Of a stretch of DNA of 27,309 bases, positions 7,948 through 15,799 are shown in pieces. Under the pieces are notes generated by a model. The model was not told the origin of the DNA and ran no database searches. It saw nothing but the letters and a program-made list of their open reading frames with translations. How positions within the stretch are numbered: the stretch's first letter is position 1; each line of letters begins with the position of its first letter. Both the position numbers and the translations under genes were made by a program. This DNA comes from an uncultured Clostridia bacterium (GTDB taxonomy: Bacteria > Bacillota > Clostridia > TANB77 > CAG-508): NCBI GenBank assembly GCA_934155265.1, contig CAKPGU010000020.1, positions 1 to 27,309 on the forward strand, written 5' to 3'.

Positions 7948-8139
7948 CTATTTTTTGTAAACAAAACACGTATACAAATCTCCATGTTTGTCATTTTTTG
8001 TGATCAAAACTGGAAACTTTTTCTCCAGCTTCTTGATTTCACTACCATATAACAACATTGGTAATACTGATGAATTCGATTCTAAGAATCTTTCCATCAT
8101 CTCTTCATGATGTTCACTCCGTGTTTTTCTTTCTGTCAT
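7948..8139 (-). CDS. Unknown 63-aa hydrophilic protein
   Basis: This small stand-alone gene has no family I recognise. The start at 8139 (MTERKTRSEHHEEMM) has an optimal AGGAGGT site seven bases upstream. A longer frame from 8178 is less likely. The protein is charged, has no membrane segment or signal peptide, and ends in an aromatic and basic tail (FPVLITKNDKHGDLY then CFVYKK). It has its own promoter (8192-8220) and terminator (7922-7945), so it is a single-gene unit between pflA and the ART-HD gene. It could be a small regulator or inhibitor, but nothing in the sequence decides this. Confidence 0.78.
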   Translation of the reverse strand: MTERKTRSEHHEEMMERFLESNSSVLPMLLYGSEIKKLEKKFPVLITKNDKHGDLYTCFVYKK

Positions 8140-8191
8140 CGTCTTTACCTCCTGATGATTAATATAGTTTTTCAGCAAAAAGCCAAATCAA

Positions 8192-8220
8192 ATTATACAC
8201 TATTTATAGCCAAAAGTAAA
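8192..8220 (-). promoter_or_regulatory. Sigma-A-type promoter of the 63-aa gene
   Basis: On the minus strand TTTACT (8215-8220) and TATAAT (8192-8197) are separated by 17 bases. They lie about 53 bases before the start codon at 8139. Confidence 0.7.
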
Positions 8221-8258
8221 TACTTTTTGCATTATTTCTTTATTGAAAACTTTATAGA

Positions 8259-8987
8259 CTATATTTCTAAAATTCTTTTTGCTCTATCAACATCATCTTG
8301 ATTAGCTTCTCTAACATTCTCAAGTTCATATTTTATGCCAAGTTTCTCCCATTTATATTTACCCATACTATGATATGGTAAAATTTGCACTTTCTCAACT
8401 GTTTTCAAAGATTTAATAAATTCTTTTAGTTTGAGCAAATCTTGCTCATCATCAGTATATCCCGGTACAAGAACCTGACGAATCCACATTTTTATATTAT
8501 TTTGACTTAAATATTTTGCAAATTCTAATTCTCTTTTATTTGATACACCAACTAATTTTTTGCACTTTTCATCATCAATATGTTTTATATCTAGTAATAC
8601 TAAATCTGTATATTCAAGAACCTTCTTAATATCATCTGTAATTGCTACCATTCCAGAAGTATCAATACATGTATGAAATCCTTCTTTTTTTAATTTCTTA
8701 AATAGTTCTATTAAAAATTTAACTTGTAACAAGGGTTCTCCCCCTGTTACCGTTACACCACCACCTGATAACATCATATAATTTTTATATCTTTTTATTT
8801 TTTCAAAAATATCATCTACTGATTTATATTGTCCACCATTAATATCCCATGTATCTCTGTTGTGACAATATTTGCATTGCAAGTGGCATCCTTGTAGAAA
8901 TAATACAAATCTTATTCCTGGTCCATCAACTGTTCCAAAACTTTCTGTAGAATGAACTTTTGCATAATATTTTAAATCTTTCTCCAT
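8259..8987 (-). CDS. pflA: Pyruvate formate-lyase activating enzyme (radical SAM)
   Basis: This radical SAM enzyme places the glycyl radical on pyruvate formate-lyase. The 242-aa protein begins with the PflA-type segment ESFGTVDGPGIRFVLFLQGC, leading into the iron-sulfur cluster motif CxxxCxxC (CHLQCKYC). The SAM-binding GGEP motif in VTVTGGEPLLQ follows. Length and motifs match PflA rather than larger activases with extra ferredoxin domains. The start has a GGGAGGAC ribosome site. It lies 75 bases after pflB on the same strand and is probably co-transcribed with it. The gap holds an unusual repeat (9008-9061). Confidence 0.95.
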   Translation of the reverse strand: MEKDLKYYAKVHSTESFGTVDGPGIRFVLFLQGCHLQCKYCHNRDTWDINGGQYKSVDDIFEKIKRYKNYMMLSGGGVTVTGGEPLLQVKFLIELFKKLKKEGFHTCIDTSGMVAITDDIKKVLEYTDLVLLDIKHIDDEKCKKLVGVSNKRELEFAKYLSQNNIKMWIRQVLVPGYTDDEQDLLKLKEFIKSLKTVEKVQILPYHSMGKYKWEKLGIKYELENVREANQDDVDRAKRILEI

Positions 8988-9007
8988 TCTGTCCTCCCAT
9001 TAGTCAT

Positions 9008-9061
9008 GGGGTGTCCCCTGTGGTAATTTTTTTTACCACTAAAGGGTGTCCCCAATGGTAA
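9008..9061. repeat. Direct repeats flanking a hairpin between pflB and pflA
   Basis: Two 18-base units, at 9009-9026 and 9044-9061, share GGGTGTCCCC, two variable bases, then TGGTAA. They differ at only two positions. Between and within them GTGGTAA (9020-9026) can pair with TTACCAC (9033-9039). The G/C blocks stand out in an AT-rich background. The layout resembles small REP-like or MITE-derived elements, but no transposase is nearby. Confidence 0.6.
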
Positions 9062-9062
9062 A

Positions 9063-11300
9063 TTATATTCTTTCATGAATTGTTCTATTTATAACATCTA
9101 ATTGTTGTTCTCTTGTTAATTTTGTAAAGTGTACTGCATATCCTGAAACTCTAATTGTAAGTTGAGGATATTTTTCTGGATGTTCCATTGCATCTTCTAA
9201 TAAAGCTCTATCAAATACATTTACATTTATATGATGTCCTGTTTGTGCAAAATATCCATCTAGCATACTTACTAAGTTATTTACTTTTGTTTCTTCATCT
9301 TGTCCTAATGTTGCTGGTGTAATAGCAAATGTATATGAAATTCCGTCTTCTGAATCTTCAAATGGTAATTTTGCTATTGAGTTCATTACTGCTAATGCTC
9401 CATTTACATCTCTTCCATGTAGTGGGTTTGCTCCAGGTCCAAATGGTGCTCCAGCACGTCTTCCGTCTGGTGTATTTCCTGTTGCTTTTCCATATACTAC
9501 ATTTGATGTTATTGTTAATATTGATAATGTGTGTTTTGAATTTCTGTATGTTGGATGTTTCTTTAATTTATTTAAAAATCTTCTAACTACTTCAACTGCT
9601 ATTGTGTCAACTCTGTCATCATCATTACCAAATTGAGGATATTCTCCTTCTACTTGATAGTCTACTGCTAATCCTGTTTCATCTCTGATTACTTTTACTT
9701 TTGCATATTTTATTGCTGAAAGTGAATCTGCTACTACTGATAAACCAGCTACTCCACATGCCATTGTTCTTATTACATCTTTATCATGTAATGCCATTTC
9801 TATTGCTTCATAAGAATATTTATCATGCATATAATGTATTGCATTTAATGCTTTGATATATATTTTTGCAACGTAGTCCATCATTTGGTCAAATTTTTCT
9901 ATTACTTCATCATAATTTAAATATTCTGATGTAATTGGTGCGAATTTTGGTGTTACTTGTTTTCCACTCTTTTCATCTCTACCACCATTTATTGCATATA
10001 ATAGTGTTTTTGCTAAGTTTGCTCTTGCTCCAAAGAATTGCATTTGTTTTCCTATTTTCATAGGTGATACACAACATGCTATTCCATAATCATCTCCAAG
10101 TGTTGCTCTCATTACATCATCATTTTCATATTGTATTGATGATGTTTTTATTGATAAGTTTGCTGTATATCTTTTAAATCCTTCTGGTAATCTTGTTGAC
10201 CATAATACTGTTAGGTTTGGTTCTGGTGCTGGTCCTAAATTTTCTAGTGTGTGTAATACTCTGAATGAGTTTTTAGTTACTAATGTTCTACCATCTATTC
10301 CCATTCCACCAATACTTTCTGTTACCCATACTGGATCTCCACTGAATAATTCATTATATTCTGGTGTTCTTAAAAATCTTACTAATCTTAATTTCATTAC
10401 AAAATGATCCATTAATTCTTGTGCTTGATCTTCTGTTAATGTTCCATTTCTTAAGTCTCTTTCTATATATATATCTAAGAATGTTGATGTTCTACCAATA
10501 CTCATTGCAGCACCATTTTGATCTTTTACAGATCCTAAATATCCAAAATATAACCATTGTATTGCTTCTTTTGCATTTCCTGCTGGTCTTGATATATCAA
10601 ATCCGTATTTTCCTGCCATTACTTTTAATTGGTTAAGTGCTTTTATTTGTTCAGAAATTTCTTCTCTTTCTCTTATTACTTTTTCTGTAAAGTCATCTAC
10701 ATTTAATATTTCTAATTCTTCTTTTTTCTCTGCTATTAATGCGTCTACACCATAAAGTGCAACTCTTCTGTAATCTCCAATTATTCTTCCTCTTCCATAT
10801 CCATCTGGAAGTCCTGTAATTAAGTGTGAACTTCTTGCTGCTCTTATATCTGGTGTGTATACATCAAATACTCCATCATTATGTGTTTTTCTTGCTGTAT
10901 GGAAAATCATGTCTGTTTCAGGATCAACTTGTCTTCCATATGCTTCACATGATTTTTCTACAATTCTTATTCCACCAAATGGCATTATTGCTCTTTTTAA
11001 TGGTGCATCTGTTTGTAGTCCAACGATTTCTTCTAAATCTCTATCTATATATCCAGCTTCATGTGCTGATACTGTTGATATTGTTTTTGCATCTATATCT
11101 AATACTCCTCCTTGAGCATCATGTTCCTTCTTATATAATTCTAATACTTCGTCCCATAATTTTTTTGTTTTTTCTGTTGTCCCTGTTAAGAAACTTGAAT
11201 CTCCTGTATATGGTGTGTAATTTTTTTGTATAAAGTTTCTTACATCAATTTGTCTTTTCCATTCTCCTTTTTCAAAACCATTCCATTGTTCAAAATTCAT
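9063..11300 (-). CDS. pflB: Pyruvate formate-lyase (formate C-acetyltransferase)
   Basis: This glycyl-radical enzyme converts pyruvate and CoA to acetyl-CoA and formate in anaerobic fermentation. The 745-aa protein carries the paired active-site cysteines Cys409-Cys410 (GIACCVSP) and the C-terminal glycyl radical motif RVSGYAVHF with Gly720. These two motifs separate it from glycerol dehydratase-type homologues. The start is placed at 11300 (MNFEQWNGF), seven bases after GGAGGT. An ATG at 11315 overlaps that ribosome site and is unlikely. Transcription comes from a consensus promoter at 11366-11394, and pflA follows. The enzyme is destroyed by oxygen, which fits a strict or facultative anaerobe. 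Confidence 0.97.
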   Translation of the reverse strand: MNFEQWNGFEKGEWKRQIDVRNFIQKNYTPYTGDSSFLTGTTEKTKKLWDEVLELYKKEHDAQGGVLDIDAKTISTVSAHEAGYIDRDLEEIVGLQTDAPLKRAIMPFGGIRIVEKSCEAYGRQVDPETDMIFHTARKTHNDGVFDVYTPDIRAARSSHLITGLPDGYGRGRIIGDYRRVALYGVDALIAEKKEELEILNVDDFTEKVIREREEISEQIKALNQLKVMAGKYGFDISRPAGNAKEAIQWLYFGYLGSVKDQNGAAMSIGRTSTFLDIYIERDLRNGTLTEDQAQELMDHFVMKLRLVRFLRTPEYNELFSGDPVWVTESIGGMGIDGRTLVTKNSFRVLHTLENLGPAPEPNLTVLWSTRLPEGFKRYTANLSIKTSSIQYENDDVMRATLGDDYGIACCVSPMKIGKQMQFFGARANLAKTLLYAINGGRDEKSGKQVTPKFAPITSEYLNYDEVIEKFDQMMDYVAKIYIKALNAIHYMHDKYSYEAIEMALHDKDVIRTMACGVAGLSVVADSLSAIKYAKVKVIRDETGLAVDYQVEGEYPQFGNDDDRVDTIAVEVVRRFLNKLKKHPTYRNSKHTLSILTITSNVVYGKATGNTPDGRRAGAPFGPGANPLHGRDVNGALAVMNSIAKLPFEDSEDGISYTFAITPATLGQDEETKVNNLVSMLDGYFAQTGHHINVNVFDRALLEDAMEHPEKYPQLTIRVSGYAVHFTKLTREQQLDVINRTIHERI

Positions 11301-11365
11301 ATCTATTACCTCCATTTTTATTATTTACCATATTGCAATTTTTTATCATTTTTCAACCACATTGT

Positions 11366-11394
11366 ATTATAAATTTTATGTAGTTTTTTGTCAA
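11366..11394 (-). promoter_or_regulatory. Consensus sigma-A promoter of pflB
   Basis: On the minus strand TTGACA (11389-11394), a 17-base spacer and TATAAT (11366-11371) match the consensus perfectly. This suggests very strong expression of pflB-pflA. Confidence 0.88.
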
Positions 11395-11405
11395 TAATTT
11401 TAAAC

Positions 11406-11434
11406 TTGATTTTTTTGAAAAATGCATATATAAT
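11406..11434 (+). promoter_or_regulatory. Sigma-A promoter of tex
   Basis: TTGATT (11406-11411), a 17-base spacer and TATAAT (11429-11434) lie about 32 bases before the tex start. This promoter is divergent from the pflB promoter. The two -35 boxes are 11 bases apart. Confidence 0.82.
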
Positions 11435-11465
11435 TTGATAAGTTTAATATTGAAAGGAAATGAAT

Positions 11466-13649
11466 ATGGATAAAATAATAAATAAAATTGCAGAAGAATT
11501 AAGTGTAAAACCAATACAAGTAGAAAATGCCGTAAAATTAATAGATGAAGGAAATACTATTCCATTTATTGCACGTTACAGAAAAGAAGTAACAGGTGGA
11601 TTAAGTGATGAAATTTTAAGAGATTTAGGAGAAAGATTAAATTATCTAAGAAATCTTGAAACTCGTAAGGAAGAAGTTATAAAATCGATTGACGAACAAG
11701 GAAAATTAACAGATGAATTAACAGTGGCAATAGCATCTGCTGAAACACTCGCAGAAGTTGAAGATTTATATAGACCTTTTAAACAAAAGAAAAAAACAAG
11801 AGCTACAGTTGCAAAAGCTAAAGGATTAGAACCATTAGCAGATATAATTTTAGCTCAAGAAGAAACTCGTCCTATAGAAGAAATTTCAAAAGATTTTATC
11901 AACATTGACAATTTATCTGAAGAAGATAAAGCTAATAAAGATAAAGTAGTTGCTACTTCTGAAGATGCTATTCAAGGTGCATTAGATATAATTGCAGAAG
12001 GCATTTCTGATAATGCTAAATATAGAAAATATATCAAAAAAGTTTGTTATCGTGAAGGAAACATTGTTACTAAAGCATCAAACCCAGAAGAAAAATCAAA
12101 TTATGAAATGTATTATGATTTTACTGAATCTGTATGTAAACTTCCAAGCCACAGAATTTTAGCTATTAATAGAGGTGAAAAAGAAGATTTTCTAAAAGTT
12201 TCTATTGATAAACCTGAAGAAAAAATCTTATATTATATGCAAAAAGATATTATAAAAGGTAAAACTCAATTTACTGAAATGCTTGAAGCTACAATTTTAG
12301 ATGCTTTTAAAAGATTAATTGAACCATCTATCGAAAGAGAAATTCGTTCAGATTTATCTGAAAAAGCTGAAGAAAAAGCAATTAAAGTTTTCGGTCAAAA
12401 TGCAAAACAATTATTACTTGGTGCTCCAATAAAGGGAAAAACAGTTATGGGATTTGACCCCGCTTATAGAACTGGTTGTAAAATTGCTGTAATTGATGAA
12501 ACTGGAAAAGTTTTAGATACTGCAACAGTATACCCTACTGCTCCTCAAAATGATGTTGAAGGTGCAAAGAAAACTTTATTAGATTTAATAGAAAAAGATC
12601 ACATAGATATGATTGCTATTGGAAATGGTACAGCTTCTAGAGAATCTGAAATGTTTGTTTCTGATATGATAAAAGAAGTAAAACATGATATTTGTTATGT
12701 TATTGTTAGTGAAGCTGGTGCTTCTGTATATTCTGCATCAAAACTTGCAACTGAAGAATATCCTGACATAAATGTATCAATAAGAGGTGCAATTTCAATT
12801 GCTCGTAGATTGCAAGATCCTCTTGCTGAACTTGTAAAAATCGACCCTAAAGCAATTGGTGTTGGACAATATCAACACGATGTAAATCAAAAGAAATTAT
12901 CTGAAAGCTTAACAGGTGTTGTTGAAGATAGTGTTAATAAAGTTGGTGTTGATGTAAATACTGCTACTCCTTCTCTTTTATCTTATGTTTCAGGTATTAA
13001 CAATACTATTGCAAAAAATATTGTAAAATATAGAGATGAGAATGGTAAATTAAAAGAAAGAAAAGAGCTTTTAAAAGTTCCTAAATTAGGAAAAGTTGCA
13101 TTTGAGCAATGTGCTGGATTTATAAGAATTCCTGATGGTAAAAATCCATTAGAAAATACAGCAGTTCACCCTGAAAGTTACAAACAAACCGAAAAACTGC
13201 TTGAACTTCTTGGCTTTAAAGTTAAAGATTTGAATGATAAACAAAATTTAAATTCTTTACGTGAAAAATTAAAATCAGTTGATATTGCCAAAACTGCTGA
13301 ACAACTTGAAATTGGAGAAATGACTTTATCTGATATTATAGATGAACTTTCTAAACCAGGTCGTGACCCTAGAGAAGATATGCCAAAACCTGTTCTTCGT
13401 AGTGATGTTTTAAAATTTGAAGACTTAACAGATGGTATGATTCTTACAGGTACTGTTCGTAATGTTATCGATTTTGGTGCTTTTGTGGATATTGGTGTTA
13501 AATATGATGGTCTTGTTCACATTTCTGAAATGAGTGATTCTTATATTAAGTCTCCTTCTGATGTTGTTTCTGTTGGTGATGTTGTAAAAGTTAAGGTTAT
13601 TAAGATTGATCAAGAACGTAAAAAAGTAGGACTAAGCATGAAAATATAA
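11466..13649 (+). CDS. tex: Tex-family RNA-binding transcription accessory protein
   Basis: Tex proteins bind nucleic acid and act in transcription and stress-related functions, though the exact role is unsettled. The 727-aa protein has the full layout. It has an N-terminal helical Tex region (VENAVKLIDEGNTIPFIARYRKE), a YqgF/RNase H-like domain from about residue 329 (MGFDPAYRTGCKIAVID) and helix-hairpin-helix segments near 500-560. A C-terminal S1 RNA-binding domain starts at about 650 (GTVRNVIDFGAFVDIGVKYDG). The start at 11466 is preferred because AAAGGA lies seven to eight bases upstream. The ATG two codons earlier is too close to that site. It is transcribed alone and ends before a long palindrome. 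Confidence 0.95.
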   Translation: MDKIINKIAEELSVKPIQVENAVKLIDEGNTIPFIARYRKEVTGGLSDEILRDLGERLNYLRNLETRKEEVIKSIDEQGKLTDELTVAIASAETLAEVEDLYRPFKQKKKTRATVAKAKGLEPLADIILAQEETRPIEEISKDFINIDNLSEEDKANKDKVVATSEDAIQGALDIIAEGISDNAKYRKYIKKVCYREGNIVTKASNPEEKSNYEMYYDFTESVCKLPSHRILAINRGEKEDFLKVSIDKPEEKILYYMQKDIIKGKTQFTEMLEATILDAFKRLIEPSIEREIRSDLSEKAEEKAIKVFGQNAKQLLLGAPIKGKTVMGFDPAYRTGCKIAVIDETGKVLDTATVYPTAPQNDVEGAKKTLLDLIEKDHIDMIAIGNGTASRESEMFVSDMIKEVKHDICYVIVSEAGASVYSASKLATEEYPDINVSIRGAISIARRLQDPLAELVKIDPKAIGVGQYQHDVNQKKLSESLTGVVEDSVNKVGVDVNTATPSLLSYVSGINNTIAKNIVKYRDENGKLKERKELLKVPKLGKVAFEQCAGFIRIPDGKNPLENTAVHPESYKQTEKLLELLGFKVKDLNDKQNLNSLREKLKSVDIAKTAEQLEIGEMTLSDIIDELSKPGRDPREDMPKPVLRSDVLKFEDLTDGMILTGTVRNVIDFGAFVDIGVKYDGLVHISEMSDSYIKSPSDVVSVGDVVKVKVIKIDQERKKVGLSMKI

Positions 13650-13654
13650 AAAAT

Positions 13655-13847
13655 TTACAAATAAAAATACTATTAAAATTAATGAAAAATTTTGTGTATC
13701 TAAACTTGAAGTTAGAAATTATTAAAAAAACGATGAGGGATGTTCGATTTCCAATTGAAAGAGGCTCATCGTTTTTTATTATAATTTCTTCGAAAGTTTA
13801 GCTTATCCAAAATTTGTAATGTTTTTTAATAGTATTTTTATTTGTAA
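13655..13847. repeat. 193-bp near-palindrome with a core bidirectional terminator
   Basis: The outer 24 bases (from 13655) pair perfectly with the last 24 (to 13847). The next ~46 bases on each side are an ungapped but imperfect match. The inner AAAAAACGATGAG (13725-13737) pairs perfectly with CTCATCGTTTTTT (13765-13777) around a 27-base loop. The inner hairpin is followed by a T-run on both strands, so it can terminate both tex and the convergent response regulator gene. The overall shape, with long inverted arms and no coding capacity, also fits a MITE-like element, although no clear target duplication was found. Confidence 0.85.
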
Positions 13848-13853
13848 TTCTTT

Positions 13854-14909
13854 TTAATATTTTTCTTGTATTTCTTTTATTTTATCAAATTCATTATTTA
13901 GTATGTCAAGGAATACTTCTGCAATTTGAGGATCAAATTGAGTGCCTTCACATCTTTTTATTTCCTCTTTTACTTGTTCAATATCAATAGGACCTCTATA
14001 GCTTCTTCTGCTTGTCATTGCATCAAAAGTATCTGCAACAGCAGCAATTCTTGCTAAATATGGAATTTCTTCCCCTTTTAATCTTGATGGATAACCATTT
14101 CCATCATATTTTTCATGGTGATGTTTAACAATAGGTATAATATCTTGAAATATTTTAGCTGATCCTAATATATGTGCCCCTATTGATGGATGATTTTTAA
14201 TTTCTGAATATTCATCGTCTGTAAGTTTTCCTGGTTTTAATAATATACTATCTGGAATTCCTATTTTTCCAATATCATGGAAAAATCCCCCTATTCTTAA
14301 TGTTTTTATTTGGTCTTCAGGCAAATCTAATTTCTCTCCTATCAATACTGAATATTCTGATACTCTATCTGAGTGTCCTCTTGTATAAGTATCTTTTGCT
14401 TCTACTGTATATCTTAAAGTTTGAACCATGTCTAAATAAGCTTGTTCAAGTTGTTCTTTTGAATCTTCAAGCTCTTCATTTATTCTCCTTATCTCATCCA
14501 TTTGTTTTACCGATTTTAGACCTGACTCAATTAATAAAAGTAGCTGATCAAACTTGTCGCTCTTTTCACAATATCCTTGTATATCTAGTCTTTTTATTGT
14601 TTCTAATGGTGGTGCTAAATCTTTATGTCCTGTTAATAATAAAATATATAATTCTTTATTAAATTTTCTAATTTCTTCTACGACTTCGTCTCCATGTAAT
14701 GGTGTCATCATAAAGTCTAATAGCATTAGATCAAAGTGCTCATGTCTTACTCTTTCAATCGCTTCTTCGGGATCTGTTATTCCTATAAATTCATGATTTG
14801 AATTCTCCAAAAGTACTCTCAATGAATCCAATATTCCATTTTCATCATCTACACCAATTATTTTATATTTTCTTTCTCCATTTTGTTGGGCTTGAAGTGC
14901 TTTTCTCAT
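13854..14909 (-). CDS. Response regulator with HD-GYP cyclic-di-GMP phosphodiesterase domain
   Basis: The protein has an N-terminal receiver domain (about residues 15-135) with an acidic VDDE motif, phospho-acceptor Asp65 (LMLLDFMM), a Thr in LLLTGH and a Lys in GYCEKSD. A short coiled-coil linker follows, then an HD-GYP domain: H211-D212 in HDIGKIGIPD and, at about 262-272, HHEKYDGNGYP. All hallmark residues of active HD-GYP phosphodiesterases are present, so it should lower cyclic-di-GMP on phosphorylation. The start at 14909 (MRKALQAQ) has GGAGG upstream; a TTG at 14936 is an alternative. It has its own promoter and faces tex. No partner kinase is adjacent, but the histidine kinase at 15847-17835 lies on the same strand nearby. 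Confidence 0.93.
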   Translation of the reverse strand: MRKALQAQQNGERKYKIIGVDDENGILDSLRVLLENSNHEFIGITDPEEAIERVRHEHFDLMLLDFMMTPLHGDEVVEEIRKFNKELYILLLTGHKDLAPPLETIKRLDIQGYCEKSDKFDQLLLLIESGLKSVKQMDEIRRINEELEDSKEQLEQAYLDMVQTLRYTVEAKDTYTRGHSDRVSEYSVLIGEKLDLPEDQIKTLRIGGFFHDIGKIGIPDSILLKPGKLTDDEYSEIKNHPSIGAHILGSAKIFQDIIPIVKHHHEKYDGNGYPSRLKGEEIPYLARIAAVADTFDAMTSRRSYRGPIDIEQVKEEIKRCEGTQFDPQIAEVFLDILNNEFDKIKEIQEKY

Positions 14910-14950
14910 TTTCCTTATTCCCTCCACGTTATTCAATTTTATTTACAGTA

Positions 14951-14979
14951 ATTATATTAGTTTGTAATTTAAAAATCAA
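14951..14979 (-). promoter_or_regulatory. Sigma-A promoter of the HD-GYP regulator gene
   Basis: On the minus strand TTGATT (14974-14979), a 17-base spacer and TATAAT (14951-14956) lie about 42 bases before the ATG at 14909. Confidence 0.78.
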
Positions 14980-15016
14980 GTTTTTTATTAATATTTTATA
15001 TAGTGTAAATTTTATC

Positions 15017-15052
15017 ACTCTATTTGCTCAATGCAATCTGCTCAAATAGAGT
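15017..15052. repeat. 10-bp inverted repeat in the divergent intergenic region
   Basis: ACTCTATTTG (15017-15026) pairs with CAAATAGAGT (15043-15052) around a 16-base loop. It lies between the leftward HD-GYP promoter and the rightward promoter at 15121. No T-run follows on either strand, so it is not an obvious terminator. It may be an operator or a structural element. Confidence 0.5.
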
Positions 15053-15120
15053 AATCTACATTTTTATATTTCACTTATATTACAAGTATATTACTTTTGT
15101 ATTACATTTCACATTTTCAT

Positions 15121-15149
15121 TTGATTTTTTATATTTGACTTGGTATACT
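15121..15149 (+). promoter_or_regulatory. Sigma-A promoter with extended -10 for the 87-aa gene
   Basis: TTGATT (15121-15126), a 17-base spacer and TATACT (15144-15149) preceded by TG form a good promoter. Transcription should start near 15156, leaving a very short leader that contains the GGAGG site. Confidence 0.75.
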
Positions 15150-15169
15150 GAATTTAAATGGAGGATTTT

Positions 15170-15433
15170 ATGGAAATACTAGTACAATCTACTGAAACAT
15201 TAAATGAAGTTTCTGAAAAAGATTTAAGAAATGATAAAGACATTAATTCTGTTGTAAATGTTTCAACAGATATAATTGAATATAAAGAAATAGATGAACC
15301 TTGTGTTGCTTTAACTATAATAGGCGAAAATCGACTTACTAATGCTGAAATTTTTGTCAAACGTGGTTTTAAATTTTCGTTCAAAGCCTTTTTTTCTACT
15401 CTTGTTCTTACTATTATGAATATGTTTATTTGA
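15170..15433 (+). CDS. Unknown 87-aa protein with hydrophobic C-terminus
   Basis: I do not recognise a family. The start at 15170 (MEILVQSTETLNEV) is chosen because GGAGG at 15160-15164 is correctly spaced for it. An ATG at 15158 overlaps that site and would leave almost no leader. The first 60 residues are acidic and polar. The last 20 or so are basic then strongly hydrophobic and aromatic (FKFSFKAFFSTLVLTIMNMF), so the protein may attach to or insert in the membrane by its tail. It has its own promoter and a strong terminator. The next gene on the same strand is an XRE-type regulator, but the terminator separates them. Confidence 0.68.
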   Translation: MEILVQSTETLNEVSEKDLRNDKDINSVVNVSTDIIEYKEIDEPCVALTIIGENRLTNAEIFVKRGFKFSFKAFFSTLVLTIMNMFI

Positions 15434-15470
15434 AAGATAGTTTTATTAATATTAAAACTATCTTTTTTAT
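15433..15470 (+). terminator. Intrinsic terminator of the 87-aa gene
   Basis: AAGATAGTTTT (15434-15444) pairs with AAAACTATCTT (15454-15464) and is followed by a T-run on the plus strand. It starts right at the stop codon. Confidence 0.82.
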
Positions 15471-15485
15471 TTATAATAATCACTC

Positions 15486-15495
15486 TATCCGGATA
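15486..15495. promoter_or_regulatory. Possible operator palindrome upstream of the HTH gene
   Basis: TATCCGGATA is a perfect 10-base palindrome just upstream of the -35 region that would serve the -10 at 15520. A self-binding site for the XRE protein encoded downstream is plausible but unproven. Confidence 0.35.
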
Positions 15496-15516
15496 CACTA
15501 GTCTTGAGAATTTTCT

Positions 15517-15525
15517 TGCTATACT
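15517..15525 (+). promoter_or_regulatory. Extended -10 promoter of the HTH gene
   Basis: TGCTATACT (15517-15525) is an extended -10 element about 30 bases before the ATG at 15556. No good -35 box is seen at the normal distance. That is tolerated when TG precedes the -10 and could indicate activator or repressor control. Confidence 0.55.
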
Positions 15526-15555
15526 TAACTATATCAATAGTGAAGGAGTGATTTT

Positions 15556-15792
15556 ATGTCTTTATCTGAAGCAATACGAAATAGAATTAAGTTCTATCAA
15601 GAGAAAAAAGACATGAGTCTTTGGGGCCTATTTAAAGCTTCAGGTGTACCTATGTCAACTTTAGCAGCTTTTATGAATGGGAGAACTGAATTATTGAAAT
15701 TAGATACTTTACTTCACATATGCGAAGGCTTTGGTATAACTATTACAGAATTCTTTGAAAATGATATATTTAAAGAAGTTGAACAAGATTAA
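15556..15792 (+). CDS. XRE-type helix-turn-helix regulator, 78 aa
   Basis: This is a single-domain DNA-binding protein of the Cro/C1 (XRE) fold. The five-helix pattern is visible, with the helix-turn-helix in LWGLFKASGVPMSTLAAFMNG (about residues 22-42) and the closing LDTLLHICEGFGITITEFFE segment. The ATG has a GAAGGAG site at good spacing. There is no second domain, so it probably acts as a small repressor or activator, perhaps on itself and its neighbours. It is transcribed towards the NRPS-kinase operon and shares a bidirectional terminator with it. Target genes cannot be told from sequence. Confidence 0.88.
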   Translation: MSLSEAIRNRIKFYQEKKDMSLWGLFKASGVPMSTLAAFMNGRTELLKLDTLLHICEGFGITITEFFENDIFKEVEQD

Positions 15793-15799
15793 AGTTGCA

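Noticed and set aside
8198..8235. Short inverted repeat after pflA as a terminator
   Set aside because: The stem is only seven to eight A/T-rich pairs and lacks a following T-run. It overlaps the promoter of the 63-aa gene.
10364..11233. Long plus-strand frames opposite pflB, rich in Leu and Phe
   Set aside because: They are antisense shadows of a highly conserved gene with biased codons. They have no ribosome sites and a composition unlike real proteins here.
15154..15498. Minus-strand 114-codon frame opposite the 87-aa gene
   Set aside because: It has no ribosome site of note and runs through a terminator hairpin. The plus-strand frame has promoter, ribosome site and terminator.
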